This document shows, in pieces, positions 17,434 through 17,837 of a stretch of 17,837 nucleotides of DNA (position 1 is its first letter; each line of letters begins with the position of its first letter). Below the pieces are notes generated by a model. That model ran no database searches and had not been told where the DNA came from. It was given only the letters and a program-made list of their open reading frames with translations. The stretch is from contig FN649726.1 of assembly GCA_000310025.1 (NCBI GenBank), positions 1,748,799 to 1,766,635 on the forward strand, in the 5' to 3' direction. The DNA comes from Ectocarpus siliculosus. Taxonomy: Eukaryota; Sar; Phaeophyceae; Ectocarpales; Ectocarpaceae. Both the position numbers and the translations under genes were made by a program.

Positions 17434-17837
17434 CACCCCCCCCCCCCCAAAACCCCCTTTGGGGGAAGGGGGCGGGGGTGTATTTGGGAAAAGGGGGAAA
17501 GGGGGGGGAAAAGTTTCAATTTTTTGGAATTTTTTTAAAATTGGAAAAGCCTGGAGGGATTAAATTTGAAAATTTAAAAAATTTTTTTTAAAAATTTAAA
17601 GGAAACCTATTAAAAGGGAATTTTTTAGGGGTAAGGGGGGAAGGAAGAGGGAAGGGAATAAAAAAAGCCAAGGGCCGGGGGAATTGTTTAAAGGGAAAAG
17701 AAAAAGGGAGAAAAAAAAATGGAAAAAATAAAAGTTTAAGGCTTTAAAAAGGGGGGGAAAATTAATGAAAAAATAACCAAAATGGGGGAATAAATTAAAA
17801 CGGGAAAAAAAGGGTTGTAAAGGGGGGGGGGGAAACA
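17434..17837. other. Low-quality contig end (right)
   Basis: From the C run after GGCATCACC onward the sequence turns into long runs of G, A and T with almost no C, and any reading frame becomes Gly/Lys-rich nonsense. It is best explained as untrimmed low-quality base calls rather than biological low-complexity DNA. Confidence 0.85.

Noticed and set aside
17440-17591. Gly/Lys-rich C-terminus continuing the plastid-protein frame
   Set aside because: Encoded only by homopolymer runs in the unreliable contig end.

Overview
The window looks like nuclear DNA of a photosynthetic stramenopile, most likely a brown alga or close relative. The coding exons are GC-rich and split by introns of about 0.3-1.6 kb with GT..AG ends (often GTGAGT or GTAAGT) and pyrimidine-rich acceptors. 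One gene starts with a signal peptide ending in an ASA-F motif, the hallmark of plastid import in algae with red-lineage secondary plastids. There are no operons, Shine-Dalgarno sites, rRNAs, tRNAs or CRISPR arrays that I could support. The organism assignment is inference from gene style.

Three genes, all on the + strand, are supported. (1) About 1-2825: the 3' two thirds of RER1, the Golgi receptor that returns membrane proteins to the ER, in three exons; the 5' end lies off the contig. Its second intron holds a complete non-autonomous PIF/Harbinger-type element (1189-1984, 39-bp inverted ends, TTA target duplication) and a diverged tandem repeat. (2) 5192-12212: a seven-exon gene for a protein of about 1534 residues with at least seven recognisable EF-hand loops, mostly in pairs, separated by long low-complexity linkers and ending in an Arg/Ser-rich tail. 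All splice phases agree, and two EF-hand loops are completed only by splicing. I do not know its family. (3) 15985 to beyond 17433: the start of a nuclear-encoded, plastid-targeted protein of unknown function, with a first exon and a probable second exon that runs into unreadable sequence.

Between genes 1 and 2 lies a 2.4-kb spacer with a microsatellite, a possible degraded non-LTR retrotransposon fragment on the minus strand, and one strong-looking candidate upstream exon. Between genes 2 and 3 lie 3.8 kb with only two weak single-exon ORFs and a short CTG repeat.

Both contig ends (about 1-60 and 17434-17837) look like untrimmed low-quality read ends and should not be interpreted. I see no defence system, gene cluster or clearly new molecular system. 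The most interesting objects are the multi-EF-hand protein, the unrecognised plastid-targeted protein and the intact transposon inside the RER1 intron.
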